The position numbers and the translations under genes were made by a program. A DNA stretch of 64,000 nucleotides from the NCBI GenBank assembly GCA_025084515.1, contig JAJAGP010000248.1, forward strand, positions 1-64,000, given 5' to 3'. This DNA is from Ancistrus triradiatus. Lineage: Eukaryota; Chordata; Actinopteri; Siluriformes; Loricariidae. This document shows positions 11,840 to 22,162 of this stretch, piece by piece. Within the stretch, counting starts at the first letter, position 1. Every line of letters begins with the position of its first letter. The notes under the pieces are model-generated. The model had not been told where the DNA came from. It ran no database searches and saw nothing but the letters and a program-made list of their open reading frames with translations.

Positions 11840-12424
11840 ATACTCATTGACAAAAAATAAATAAATACATAAACAAAGCACCCAAATAAAAAGGTCAGAT
11901 TGCTGCAAATCTCTGCATGCTGTTATAACTCAGGCAGATATGTAAATGGTTACAGGTGTGGTCTGATTAGACAGTGGGTCGGTTACCCCTAGTAGTGATA
12001 CGAGGGACACTAACAGATCAGTGATATGTCCAGGACATCCTGCGGCCACATGCGTTGCCTGTCATTTTTCAGCCGGATAATTCTCGCCCACACACAGCAA
12101 GGGTTTCCCGGGAATGTCTGAACCAGATTATAACACTTCCTTGTATTGCCCGGTTGCCAGATTTCTTGTCAATTGAGCATTTATAGGACCTGCTGGGACA
12201 CCAACTTCAGCAACCTATAAATGTGGAGGATCTACAGGCCCAGCTGCAACATCTGTGAGAAAATGTGGCACAGGATACCATACAGAACATGTATGACTCC
12301 ATGACCACCCGTATCTCATCTTGTATCCAGGATAGAAGCAGCCTAACAGGGGAACTAGAGCCTCCATTCAATTGTACAGTCTTCCCCATACATTTTTCCT
12401 TTTCTTTTTTTGTCAATAAGTATA
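11840..12424 (+). mobile_element. Tc1-like family C relic, deletion derivative with both ends
   Basis: The left end (TACTCATTGACAAAAAATA) and right end (TTTTTTTGTCAATAAGTATAT) are inverted copies of each other. The interior holds the C-terminal transposase region: GGACATCCTGCGGCCACATG, then CTCGCCCACACACAGC, then GCCCGGTTGCCAGATTTC (degenerate form of WPARSPDLS). Most of the N-terminal half is deleted and stops interrupt the rest. Confidence 0.8.
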
Positions 12425-12437
12425 TTAGTAATTATTA

Positions 12438-12804
12438 GTAGCGGCTAATGTGAGGAAACCCACCAACATCCCAGAGCTAAAGCTGTTCTGTACGGAGGAA
12501 TGGTCTAAAATTCCTCCAAGCTGGTGTGCAGGACTGATCAACAGCTACAGGAAACGTTTAGCTGCAGTTATTGCTGCACAGGGGGGTCACACCAGATGCT
12601 GAAAGCAAAGGGTCACATACTTTTGCCACTCACTAATATTGGATAATTTTCCTCAATAAATAAATGACCAAGTATAATATTTTTGTCTCATTTGTTTAAC
12701 TGGGTTCTCTTTATCTACTTTTAGGACTTGTGTGAAAATCTGATGCTTTAGGTCATATTCATGCAGCAATATAGACAATTCTAAAGGGTTCACAAACTTT
12801 CAAG
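12438..12804 (+). mobile_element. Tc1-like family A relic, 3' portion
   Basis: Starts GCGGCTAATGTGAGGAAACC and encodes the C-terminus (VRKPTNIPELKLFCTEEW type). The inner repeat (CACATACTTTTGCCACTCAC) and the terminal GGGTTCACAAACTTTCAAG follow. It completes the element whose 5' portion ends at 10960. About 20 bases (AGCAG/GCGGCTAATGTGAGGA) are present at both break points. Confidence 0.85.
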
Positions 12805-12916
12805 ATTAAGTGTCTATGGTAATGCCTGGTCAGTGACTATTTCGGTCCACAAACTGTTTCACAGAACATAACACATTCGTTAAATGATGCATATCTGCAC
12901 AGCCATGTCTTTTACA

Positions 12917-13110
12917 TCTGACAGTTGTTGAGGGAAGAAGCCATGCCTCCTAAACTTGAACTGACAGGTCCAGAAAGGAAGTCACACCTCCTATAATAAA
13001 ATTGACAGGTATTGACGGAAAATGTCACGAATCATTTACTAGAACTGACAGGTACAGAGAAAATCCACTTCTCATAAACGAGACCTGACAGGAACAGAGG
13101 GGACTTCCAC
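12917..13110. repeat. Short minisatellite, ~42 bp period
   Basis: TGACAG recurs at 12919, 12962, 13003, 13046 and 13086, spaced 40-43 bases. Each is followed by a related GGTACAGAGAAAATCC-type segment. Units are diverged. Confidence 0.7.
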
Positions 13111-13297
13111 ATGACCATAACCCCATTCAACAAACTTTGGAATCTATTGGAAAGCCAACTGGGTCAGAACAGAAGCAATACCATGCAGTACCAATATCCA
13201 ATGTTAATACACTCATTAATGCTGAAGCGTCTGGATTAATATTCAGGGTTTCCAGGTGTTTATAAACTTTTGACCAGTGCATTTATCTTTCGCTTGT

Positions 13298-13321
13298 TTC
13301 TCTCTTTCTCTCTTTCTCTCT
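13298..13321. repeat. CT-rich microsatellite
   Basis: TTTCTCTC repeated three times. Confidence 0.8.
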
Positions 13322-13467
13322 GAGTTTGCGTACTGTACGGGATGCAGACAAAGTCATTTGTTTTTTTATCCTGCTTTATTATGTTTGGACTCCTAGAATG
13401 CGAGCTCAGCTTGTGTTCGAGCCTCCTGTTCCTCGTAATGAATCACATCCCTGAGGCTCCAACCATC

Positions 13468-13473
<6 letters not shown>

Positions 13474-13500
<27 letters not shown>
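13474..13500. repeat. (AG)n microsatellite
   Basis: About 13 uninterrupted AG units. Confidence 0.95.
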
Positions 13501-13849
13501 TGTTGTTTAACCCAATAAAGCTCTAGTAATATACTCTGTACTTGCTTCCTGTTATCATTAGCTGTCCTAACATCAACAAGAACCATTGAAATGAACATCA
13601 GAAGGATGAAACCTCAGCCTCGTTCCTCCAGAGATTTTCCCCTACATAGCAGAACCGATGCAGATTTGATTAAGTTATAGCTGCATCATATTCTGAATGA
13701 GGTTTCTTACTCGCCTCATCAGGTTCACTGATTAGGAACTATAGAGAAACCTCAGGAGATCTCCCTCCTCAGGTTGGCCCCACCGTCTCAGGGTTGGGCT
13801 CTGTTCCATTATCAAAGTTTTGCCTTCCTATATCAAGGCTCTAACTTTA

Positions 13850-14886
13850 TTAAAAGCTTCCAGTTTCAAGCATCCAGTTCCAGGACCAATGGGTTTCCAG
13901 TTATCAAACCAAAGCTACTATGCATCAATGTTTCAGTTCCGTATTAATAGCACCATTACCAAAGGAATCCAGTTCCAGTACCGAACTTTTCATTACCAGT
14001 ACTAAAGGTATCCAGTTCAAGAGCCAATCTGTTTCCAGTTATCATACCAAAGCTACTACTTATCAATGTTCTGAATTAAGAGCTTCATTACCAAAGGAAT
14101 CCAGTTCCAGTACCAACAGTCGTACCAAAGCTACTGAATGTCAACATTTAAGTTCCAGTATGAGAAGCACCGTTACCAAACTTCCCAGACATGTTTCCAG
14201 ATGTCATACCAAACTGTATGTCAGCATTCAGTTTCAATTTTAAAATCTCCATTACCAAAATAATCCAGTTCCAGTACCAAACCTTCCAGTTCCAGTACCA
14301 GACCTCCCAGTTCCAGTACCAGTGTGTATCCAGTTATCATACCAAAGCTACTATGTATCAATGTTTCAGTTCTGTATTAAGAGCTTCATTACCAAAGGCA
14401 TCCGGTTATAGTACCAAACCTTCCAGTTAAAGTACCAAACATTCCAGTTCCAGTACCAAAGGTTTCCAGTTCCAGTACCAAAGGTTTCCAGTTCCAGTAC
14501 CAAAGGTATCCAGCTGTCATACCAAAACTACTGTATATCAACATTTTAATTCCAGTATTAAATGCACCATTACCAAAGCTTCAGGTTCCAGGACCAATGT
14601 TTCCAGCTGTCATACCAACACTACCATATGTCAGCATTTCAGTTCCAGTTTTAAAAGCTCCATTACTAAAGGCATGCAGTTCCAGTACCAAAGGCATCCA
14701 GTTCCAGTACCAGTGTTTCCAGTTGTCATTCTAAAGCTACTGCTCATCCGTGTTTCAGTTCCAAAGAGAGCTTCAATGTCAAAGCTTCCAGGTCATTGGA
14801 ACATTTCAGTTCCAGTATTGAATGCTCCATTACCAAAGGCTTCCAGTTCCAGTTTCAAGCCTTTTAGTTCCAGTACCAAAGCTTCC
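13850..14886. repeat. Composite minisatellite (TTCCAGTTCCAGTACCAAA)
   Basis: A ~17-19 bp core, TTCCAGTTCCAGTACCAAA, is interspersed with a longer segment, CATACCAAAGCTACTATGTA then TCAATGTTTCAGTTC, and a GAGCTTCATTACCAAAGG segment. The CATACCAAAGCTAC element occurs near 13906, 14042, 14111, 14337, 14518, 14612 and 14727, so the spacing is irregular. The open frames here are repeat artefacts. Confidence 0.9.
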
Positions 14887-15104
14887 TCTGAGATATTTGA
14901 TCTGGATATGGTTATTCTGGTTATTGTGGACCAAAGACATGTTTTATTAATTACTTATCACTCCATATGTATACATCACACCACTCTGTAGCCTCAGAAC
15001 TCAGAGTGTTATCTTTTAGTGAGTGCATAGAGCAGCCTGTGATATTTCCTCTAAACAAATATGCATACATTTTATAAGCATCACTTATCATATAAGAGCC
15101 TTTT

Positions 15105-15275
15105 ATTCACATACATTACATTTACAGAAGACGCCCTTATCCAGACCCACTCACAACTGTTACAACCTTACAATCTAAGCAATTGTGGGTTAAGGGCCTT
15201 GGTCAAGGACCCAACGGTGGGAGCTTGGCAACGGTGGGATTGAACTTTGGACCTTCTACACCATAGTCCATTATT
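15105..15275 (-). mobile_element. tRNA-derived SINE S2 copy
   Basis: On the minus strand a B-box-like GTTCAATCCCACC is followed by GCCAAGCTCCCACCGTTGGG, CAAGGCCCTTAACCCAC and the tail GGATAAGGGCGTCTTCTG. This is a common fish SINE layout. Other copies lie at 23768, 45795 and 52215, with a tail fragment at 58190. Confidence 0.75.
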
Positions 15276-15329
15276 GGTTGTTAAAACAAACAAACATTGA
15301 TCAGATATACGTTAAATGATGCTTATCTG

Positions 15330-15411
15330 TATTATTATTATTATTATTATTATCATTATTATCATCATCATTATTATTATTATTATTATTATTATCATTA
15401 TTAATTATTTT
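15330..15411. repeat. (ATT)n/(ATC)n microsatellite
   Basis: About 27 trinucleotide units, mostly ATT, with a few ATC interruptions. Confidence 0.95.
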
Positions 15412-15702
15412 TAGCCCAAAAAGCAAAAGGCAGCAAGTTTCTGAAAATTTCCATTACAAAGTACAACAGTGATTCAATTCTTATTATAATTGGAAATGTG
15501 AATATGAATAGAGGACTGTTTAATCTTTTAATTAAATTTATACTGTGAGACCATTTGTATATTCATTTCTTGTTTAGGCAGGTATAATTTAAAGGGATGA
15601 GATACAGACCAAAAACTACAGCTTTGTGTTGGTTTTATTTATTTATTTAATTATGTATTTATTATTAATATAATTATTAGTGTTTTTGCTCTTCTTATTT
15701 TT

Positions 15703-15704
15703 CC

Positions 15705-15765
<61 letters not shown>
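15703..15765. repeat. (ATT)n microsatellite
   Basis: About 20 uninterrupted ATT units. The 400 bases around it are AT-rich and hold no recognisable gene. Confidence 0.95.
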
Positions 15766-15767
<2 letters not shown>

Positions 15768-16139
15768 AAAATTCAAAATAGTATTTTATTTTCCTCTACA
15801 CTATTTTACACTTTCTATCATTTATTTTCAAATGTGTAGTAGAAGTAAAACATGTTTAATGAAAAAAATACTTGTGTTTCATATTTATACTTTTTAAACT
15901 TGCTTAGAATCCACCTCTGGTGAGACAGAACCAATCTGGTAGGAAACCTGGTCTGTTTGGGCTCTTTGGATGGTTGAACTGCATTAATGGAGCTGTATTG
16001 CACAGGAGCTCCTGATGTATGATGAGATATGTTCCACAAATCCATCATAAGATAAATATATCATGAACTGATGAGTTTAATATAGTCTGTACTGTATCAT
16101 AGAGGAGCCGATTCCACATTAACACTTATATTATCCTAC
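15766..16139. other. No gene recognised
   Basis: AT-rich sequence. A 76-codon minus-strand frame (15818-16048) has no domain I can name, though it could be a transposon end. Confidence 0.4.
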
Positions 16140-16235
16140 AGCTGCCCAAAATCATTAACACAAAGCTTATTTTATAATAAAGGGTTGAAACATCTCATGT
16201 AATTTAGTGAGTCATGGATTGAAAGTGAAAAGTAA
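16140..16235 (+). repeat. Element X segment 1, copy 1
   Basis: The motif order CAAAGCTTATTTTATAAT, ATCTCATGTAATTTA and TTGAAAGTGAAAA also occurs at 43171-43262. Both copies lie upstream of segment 2 of the same element (17731 and 43544). Confidence 0.6.
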
Positions 16236-16667
16236 AAAAAACACTCTATGGGTGAACTCAGGTCGCTAGCATAGCTGGAGCATTCAGTTCCTGTGTTTCC
16301 TTTCGGGTGGCTGTCATTACTAACCCTTTTAGGACCCATGGAGACTTATTTGCACTAAGAATACAGTACTGTAGATATAAAAATGAAGAAACCCACGATA
16401 AACACAGAGCAGATCTGCACTGAGAAAGGGCTAGTGTGAATCTGAATCACTGTGTACTGAATCAGGAATCAGGAATCGAGTTTGGTCTGAAATGAGTCAT
16501 GTGGCTCGACTCATACAAGTTCAAGCAAGTGTGCCGAGTACCGAGCAAACGTGGAGAACTGAGACACATTTTTCATTCTCGAATTTCAAGTTCTGATTTG
16601 CTCAAGAACCGAGGTATCACTGTGTCTAAATCTTAGAAAGAAAGCCTGATGAATGGACTTTTACAAT

Positions 16668-16800
16668 CTGTTTTTCCCCTGCTTATCCTGGTCAGGGTTG
16701 CTTTGGGGTCCATAGCCTATCCCAAAATTCACTGGGCACAAGCAGACGGACACCCTGGACATGGTGCCAGTCTATCACCAGGTTCCATAGACATACCATC
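16668..16800 (-). mobile_element. S1 SINE tail-side fragment
   Basis: Contains CTGCTTATCCTGGTCAGG, GGACACCCTGGACATGGTGC and CAGTCTATCACCAGG, the typical tail-proximal part of the S1-like repeat in reverse orientation. Confidence 0.55.
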
Positions 16801-17249
16801 TAACTTTCACGCCACAAATCCAGCCTGGGTTTTGATCTCAGATCCTCTGGAGCTACAGTTTAAAACAGCTGAGGTCTTAGCACCAAGCCAAAGGTGAGGC
16901 TGGGACCTCATACAGCTACATGACATATATTACATGTTTTACATATATTACATCAATCATTTAAGAGAGATTTAATCTGATACTACAGACTCACGGCCCA
17001 TACAAAACACATAAACACACACAATACACGTCACTAACAATACATAATTAATTTAAACAAAGCATCACCTTTAATTTGATACAGTGAACACAGAACAGAC
17101 GTGTTGTGCAATAAATAAGTAAACGTATTAATATATAAATAAGTAAACAAACAAAAAACAGAACCAAAAAAATAATAAATCTGTTGCAGACTCACAATCA
17201 ATGCAAACACACAGCGCACACATAAACTGCAAAACAGATCCAGTTCCAG

Positions 17250-17368
17250 TCTTGGTCCAGTCACTGCCTGTGTAGAGTTTGTATGTTCTCCTCATGTCCT
17301 CCAGATGCTCAGTTTTCTTCTGCTATTCCAAAGACATGTTAGGTCAACTGGCATCTCTAAAGGCTGTT
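17250..17368 (+). mobile_element. S1 SINE body fragment
   Basis: GTGTAGAGTTTGTATGTTCT, CTCATGTCCTCCAGATGCTC and GACATGTTAGGTCAACTGGC match the S1 body. It is in the opposite orientation to the fragment at 16668. Confidence 0.65.
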
Positions 17369-17863
17369 ACACACGTGACACGAAAAAGCAAGATATCCTG
17401 ATGTGGTTTTTCGTCTCAAAGCTATACACACCAGACACAAGACATTTTTTGGAATTTCACCACCTGGTTAATTTTTTGCAGAGAAAAAACCCAAGAAGAC
17501 AAACAAATTGTCTGCTTCAAGTGATGAAGACATGCTTTTGCTGCTTAAAGAGAAATGCAAACGCCAGTCTTGGGTACATCTGATTTTGGAAAAAGAAAGG
17601 AGCAAAAAGAGCTGAATTTTTTTTCTAGTATGAACACCATCACTTGATTTAGGAGGTCTATCACATCAAGTTTAAGCTTTTACTCAAATATAATTTATTA
17701 CAGATTATTTGTAATATTACCAGTATTTTTATTAACATTGTCCTGAACCTGACTATCTTATACGTAAGTAAAATGGTCCTTCATTTCTGAGGAGGAGAGG
17801 GAACAACAGAGGGTAAAAGAACGTGAAGACAAAATAAAAACGAGTTTTTATTGAGTCTAGAGC
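17369..17863 (+). pseudogene. Probable PIF/Harbinger-type transposon relic
   Basis: At 17516-17612 the plus strand encodes SSDEDMLLLLKEKCKRQSWV, followed within a few residues by HLILEKERSKK and a stop. This resembles the N-terminal start of fish Harbinger transposase-type proteins (an acidic SDED then a leucine run, then a W-V-H-P-like block). No DDE catalytic region is visible. Segment 2 of element X (from 17731: ATTAACATTGTCCTGAACCT, then GAGGAGAGGGAACAACAGAG) lies just downstream and is shared with 43544-43690. The family call is tentative. Confidence 0.45.
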
Positions 17864-18070
17864 CGAGTATTAAAAGGCTTCCAGTGGATCAATAAATTGC
17901 AGTTTCGAGCTCGGGTATAATGATGGTATATTCTACATTAAAAGCGATTTTGCATTTGCCGAAAATGTGACGCTATTTTATTTGCCCACAAAACTCACTG
18001 ACCAATCAGCATCACTTCTGCACCTCCTGTATTTTCGTTCTGCCTCTCCACTGGCAGCCTTTCATACTCG
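17864..18070. repeat. Foldback-like inverted repeat
   Basis: The arm at 17864-17887 (GAGTATTAAAAGGCTTCCAG, TGG) is nearly the reverse complement of 18048-18070 (CCACTGGCAGCCTTTCATAC, TC). The loop is about 160 bases. The right half, reverse complemented, matches 43667-43750. Confidence 0.7.
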
Positions 18071-18131
18071 TAACAAGACTGAATAAAAACACAGTGTTTT
18101 ATTTTGTTTCCACATTAATCAGATAGCTATA

Positions 18132-18333
18132 TAACATCTAAGCCGCCCAAGGAGTCTTGGTTCTCCAAAGGTTTGGATAACGTTTAGGGATTTGTTTCCT
18201 TGCCACTGTCGCCTTAGGCTTGCTCAGTGTGAGACTGGCCTTATCATTTAGAAGATAGTATACAATTGTAAAGCTGCTTTGAGACAATGTTCCACTGTAA
18301 GAAGCGCTACAGAAATTCACCTGACTTGACTTG
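18132..18333 (+). repeat. Fish LINE/SINE 3' tail repeat (E2)
   Basis: ACATCTAAGCCGCCCAAGGA, CCTTGCCACTGTCGCCTTAG, GTAAAGCTGCTTTGAGACAA and AGCGCTACAGAAATTCACC, ending TGACTTGACTTG. A 3' end of the same type as that at 4067. Confidence 0.8.
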
Positions 18334-18649
18334 TAGTTCCTTCAGTAACTGAAGATCAAGTTAATAATTAATAATAAATTATAATTGAGTAAAAGCTTTA
18401 AGTTGATGTGTAATTGGATAGACCTCCGAAATGAAATGGTGGTTTTCACACTATATAAAAAAAGCTGAAACTGTCCATGCTCCTTTTTTACAAACCAAGA
18501 TTTACCCAATATACAAAACACGTCTTTACCACTTTGTTCGTCTTGTTCATTTTTTCCGGTGCGAAAAAATATTTGAAAGAAATGAAAGGTGAAAGAAATG
18601 TGCCAGAATTGTTCGCATTTTGCATCGCGTTTGGTGTGTTAAGGTGTCT

Positions 18650-18650
<1 letters not shown>

Positions 18651-18724
<74 letters not shown>

Positions 18725-18728
18725 TGTG
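18651..18728. repeat. (GT)n microsatellite
   Basis: About 38 GT units with a GC interruption at the right end. Confidence 0.98.
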
Positions 18729-18815
18729 TAAAGGCCCTACGATGAACCGGAGCCCTGTCCCGGATCCTTGCGACTCAGAATTGGATTAAGTAAATTCATT
18801 TTAAGAAGCAACATC
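18729..18815 (+). mobile_element. S1 SINE tail fragment
   Basis: GGCCCTACGATGAACCGGAG, CCCTGTCCCGGATCC and AAGTAAATTCATT resemble the 3' part of the S1 family. The GT repeat just upstream could have grown from the GTGTGTG segment normal in this family. Confidence 0.55.
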
Positions 18816-18865
18816 GCATTTGATGAAATCAAGTACATTTTCTTATCAATGCAAACACACAATCA

Positions 18866-18868
<3 letters not shown>

Positions 18869-18912
<44 letters not shown>
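18869..18912. repeat. (CA)n microsatellite
   Basis: About 22 CA units, 140 bases downstream of and complementary to the (GT)n tract. Confidence 0.98.
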
Positions 18913-18917
<5 letters not shown>

Positions 18918-19349
18918 TACACAGATAAACTACAAATGGAGAAATAAATTAATAATTAAAAAAAAAAAAGGGTTCTTTAATACATTACTATAGACCCACT
19001 GTAGACAATCAGTGGGTAATCAATACACAAACCCCTAACACACACACAGCTGCAAATATATTAGAAAATCTATAACAAAGTGACACATTATCTGATATAA
19101 TTGTACTTTTATGATCAGCCAATCACACAGAGAGAAAATACACACAAAAAAATCAATAAATAAATCTGTTAGTCTCACGTCCTCCATCTTGTCCTTGTCC
19201 ATGGTGCCTTGCCACTCACCAGCGGGTCTTGAGTCTGCCCTGGGAAGTCTGTCCAGAGTGGCATGCCTGAAACAGTTTGAGTGCTGGTACTTTTCAAAAA
19301 GCTTTTCTAAAAACAAAAAAACCCTGTAAAAAACCCTGCGCTGTTTAAT

Positions 19350-20282
19350 TTTAGCCTTTTATTTCACCGCGGACAGTATGAACCCTAGATATTTCATGTT
19401 TTTTTCTGGTCAACTTCATTTCATTTGTTAATAAACCATTCCTGCATTTCAAGCCTGCAACACATTCCAAAACACAGTCTAGTATGAGATTAAAAAATAC
19501 TAAATAATGATGTGATTTCAAACAGATGATTATGATCATGATTTGGTCCAAAAGCAGCATCCAAAAAAGGCTGAGTTCTTGAGGAGCAAAGATGATCAGA
19601 GGATCTCCAGTTTATCACCAAATGTGTGAGAAAATGATTGAAATGTTCCTAAAAGAAAGACTGGAGGGGATTTCCCTATTTCTCCCTCTACAGAGCATAA
19701 TATCATTAAACCATTCAGTGTAAAGGGTAAGAGCACAAGCCTAAACTGAAGAGGGGTGATCTCTCCTCCCTCAGATGGCACTGCATCAAGAACCGTCATT
19801 CATCAATAGCTGATAGAACCACATGAACAAGGGATTCCTTTATCAAACCTTTATCAAGCTCTACAATACAGAGCTACATTCATAGATACCACTTAAAACG
19901 TTACTGTGCTAAAAAGAAGCCTTACGTTATAACCATGTCCAGAAGGGGCGTCGGCTTCTCTGGGCTCGGAGGAATCTGGGATGGACCATCACACAGTGGG
20001 AACGGGGATTGTGCTCAGACCCATCAGTATCACAGATCTTTTTTTGGAAGAAATGGATGCCATGTGCTCCGGACCAAAGAGGAAAAGGAAAGAACCATCC
20101 AGGCTGTTATGAGGAACAAGTCCAAAAGCCAGGCTCTGTCATGGTATGGGGTCGGGTCAGGGCCCTTGGTAAAGGTCATCTACACTTATTCTGCATTAAT
20201 GTAGAAAAGTACAGTGAGATATTAGAGCAACAGGAGCTCCAGTCCATACCGTCCCAACATTTTCTGATTTGGGGTTTTATAA
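19350..20282 (+). mobile_element. Tc1-like family B, internally deleted copy with both ends
   Basis: The left end region has GACAGTATGAACCC, TTTCATTTGTTAATAAACC and CTGCAACACATTCCAAAA. The transposase-derived part includes frames encoding GFSGLGGIWDGPSHSGNGDC (from about 19950) and, in another frame, CYEEQVQKPGSVMVWGRVRA then LGKGHL and EKYSEILEQQ. Right after this, about 20250, it jumps to the right terminus CCGTCCCAACATTTTCTGAT (TTGGGGTTTT). The catalytic C-terminal third is gone, so it is a non-autonomous derivative. Nonsense and frame changes interrupt the rest. Confidence 0.85.
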
Positions 20283-20820
20283 TGAACCTCCAGTCATATA
20301 CTGATGCGTGTTTAGGAAGCTGTTGGCATGTCCTGTTCCTGATAAGATGTCGAGATGTGACGTAGATGAAGGAGATGTTAATGACAGCCTCCTCATTAAT
20401 CAGCTTTATTTCGCTGGAGAGCAGCTGAAGAGGAGCAGAAGTGGTCAGGTCACAAAGAGCCGGCGGCGACCTCGGCACGTCTCTCACAGCACTTCTTGGC
20501 TCATCGTGCTTTTAGAGGATCAAAGACAGCAGTTTCATTTCACACGTTGCTCTATTACAGCAGATTCAAAGGGTTCGACAGCTTTTGTTCGTGGAGCTGA
20601 AGCGGTGGCGAGAGAACTCGGACGACCGGGATTAGTTTAACGACAGGATCTAATCGACTAATTCATTATCCTCCTGCAGATCCACCTGCTCCCTCTCTCT
20701 CTGTCTCTCTCTGATGCTTATGGAGAGGATTTAGGCCATCAGCTCTGAACGACTGTTTAAAATGAGTCCACATTGTTTATACTACATACTTTAGGTTATT
20801 GTACAGATTTCACAAATCTG
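20283..20820. other. Unique non-coding block
   Basis: GC-balanced sequence with no recognisable repeat family and no convincing exon. A 110-codon frame (20308-20640) runs through it but has no domain I recognise. A regulatory role is possible but unproven. Confidence 0.4.
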
Positions 20821-21168
20821 TGAGTGGCAAAAGTATGTGGACTTTTAGTTTGCCATTTCAAAACATTGACTTTATTCTTCTTTAACCATTCTTTGGTAGA
20901 ACGGCTTGTGTGCTTAGGGTCTTTCTCTTTCTGCATGACCCACCTTCTATTAAGATTCAGTTCATGGACAGATGTCCTGATATTTTCCATTAGAATTTGC
21001 TGCTATAATCCAGAATTCATTGTTCCAGCCATGATGATAAGCCTTAATGGATCAGATGCAGCAAAACAGCAAGCCATGATACTACCACCATCATGTTTCA
21101 CAGATACACTTCTTGTTTAAACTAAAAAGCTATATTTTGGTCTCATTTATCCACAAAACGTTTTCCAG
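20821..21168 (-). mobile_element. Tc1-like family A relic, central fragment
   Basis: On the minus strand: AAACATGATGGTGGTAGTAT, CTGCTGTTTTGCTGCATC and GGACATCTGTCCATGAAC. The frame 20796-20990 gives RWVMQKEKDPKHTSRSTKEW then LKKNK. In the PKHTS motif the first catalytic-block residues are QKEKDPKHTS instead of QQDNDPKHTS. It ends at the inner repeat (GTGAGTGGCAAAAGTATGTG on the plus strand). Confidence 0.85.
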
Positions 21169-21879
21169 TAGTGGGCAGCAATATTATTTTTGGAGAGCAG
21201 TTACATTATATAAGCTACCTGTTGTAGCTGCACAGGCTCAGGCTTCATAATATTAACTTTCTCCCCATTATGTGAATTTGCCATTATTTTCTATTCTCTT
21301 TTTCTCTCTGATCCTCATATCACTTCATGTCTTTTTTTATTAAACTGGTTTGCAAATCACCTCATTTATCCCTCCCCCATTCTCTACCTCTTCATTCCTT
21401 TCTCTTTATTCTTATTTCTTTTATGTATCTGTTCCTTTATCCATTTTGCCCCACACTGTTTGAACTCGTCTGCCTCATCACGAGCTCGTTCATGCCCAGA
21501 CAATGCGAGCCAGGCTGAGAGAAACAAAGCAGCCGTGGGTGATTTTAGGAGAGAAAATGATTCCATTCATATTTCTTTATTTTTGCAGACACTCTTTTTT
21601 CCTAATCTGTTTTATTAGCGCTTGCTGGTGGCTGCGCCTCGGACGGAGGGAGATAAACTAAACGCAGGCTGCAGGCACAGGCACGTACGTCTCATATAAA
21701 TATATACAAATGTATTCAGACTGGTTTGAACACATTAATGAAATGGCTTCTGGCGTTACAACTGTCATTAGGCACAGCAAATATTCAAATGTATGCTCTT
21801 ATTTATTCCGATAGCATCAGCTTTAATGAATAAATATAAAGCACGTTTGCTGACATGGCGATTTGATGACCATCACCAG
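21169..21879. other. Unique non-coding block
   Basis: The first part is T-rich and pyrimidine-biased (21290-21430). From about 21590 the sequence is balanced, with TTTTATTAGCGCTTGCTGG and AACACATTAATGAAATGGC. No exon or repeat family is recognised. Confidence 0.4.
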
Positions 21880-22162
21880 GTCTGGGGAAGAAAGGGGATT
21901 TAAGAAACGTGACTTTGCTTTGTTCAGAAACTGCCGATCCACTACGATTTTCACACACAGCGCCATCTCTAGGGTTTACAGACAGTGGTTCGAAAAAGAG
22001 AAAATATCCAGTGAGGCATGCAAAAGCTCATCTCTGAACAAACAACAGGTCAAACCTTGAGGCAGATGGGCTACTGCAGGAGAAGAACACAACAGCGTGA
22101 TGCTCTCTTGTCAATATGGACCAAAATCTCCATGTTTCCAGCACCTTGTTGAATCTACGCCT
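21880..22162 (+). mobile_element. Tc1-like family D relic, internally deleted
   Basis: Encodes degraded forms of the family D N-terminus (CATCTCTAGGGTTTACAGAC and GGTTCGAAAAAGAGAAAATA correspond to ISRVYRQW-EKEK). It then jumps from GGCAGATGGGCTACTGCAGG to the C-terminal end (CAGCACCTTGTTGAATCTAC). The catalytic middle is missing. Confidence 0.8.

Noticed and set aside
13820..14991. Serine/glutamine-rich frames of 79-107 codons
   Set aside because: They fall inside the minisatellite and arise from repeat translation.
18477..18731. 84-codon frame ending in alternating cysteine and valine
   Set aside because: The C-terminal part is just the (GT)n microsatellite.
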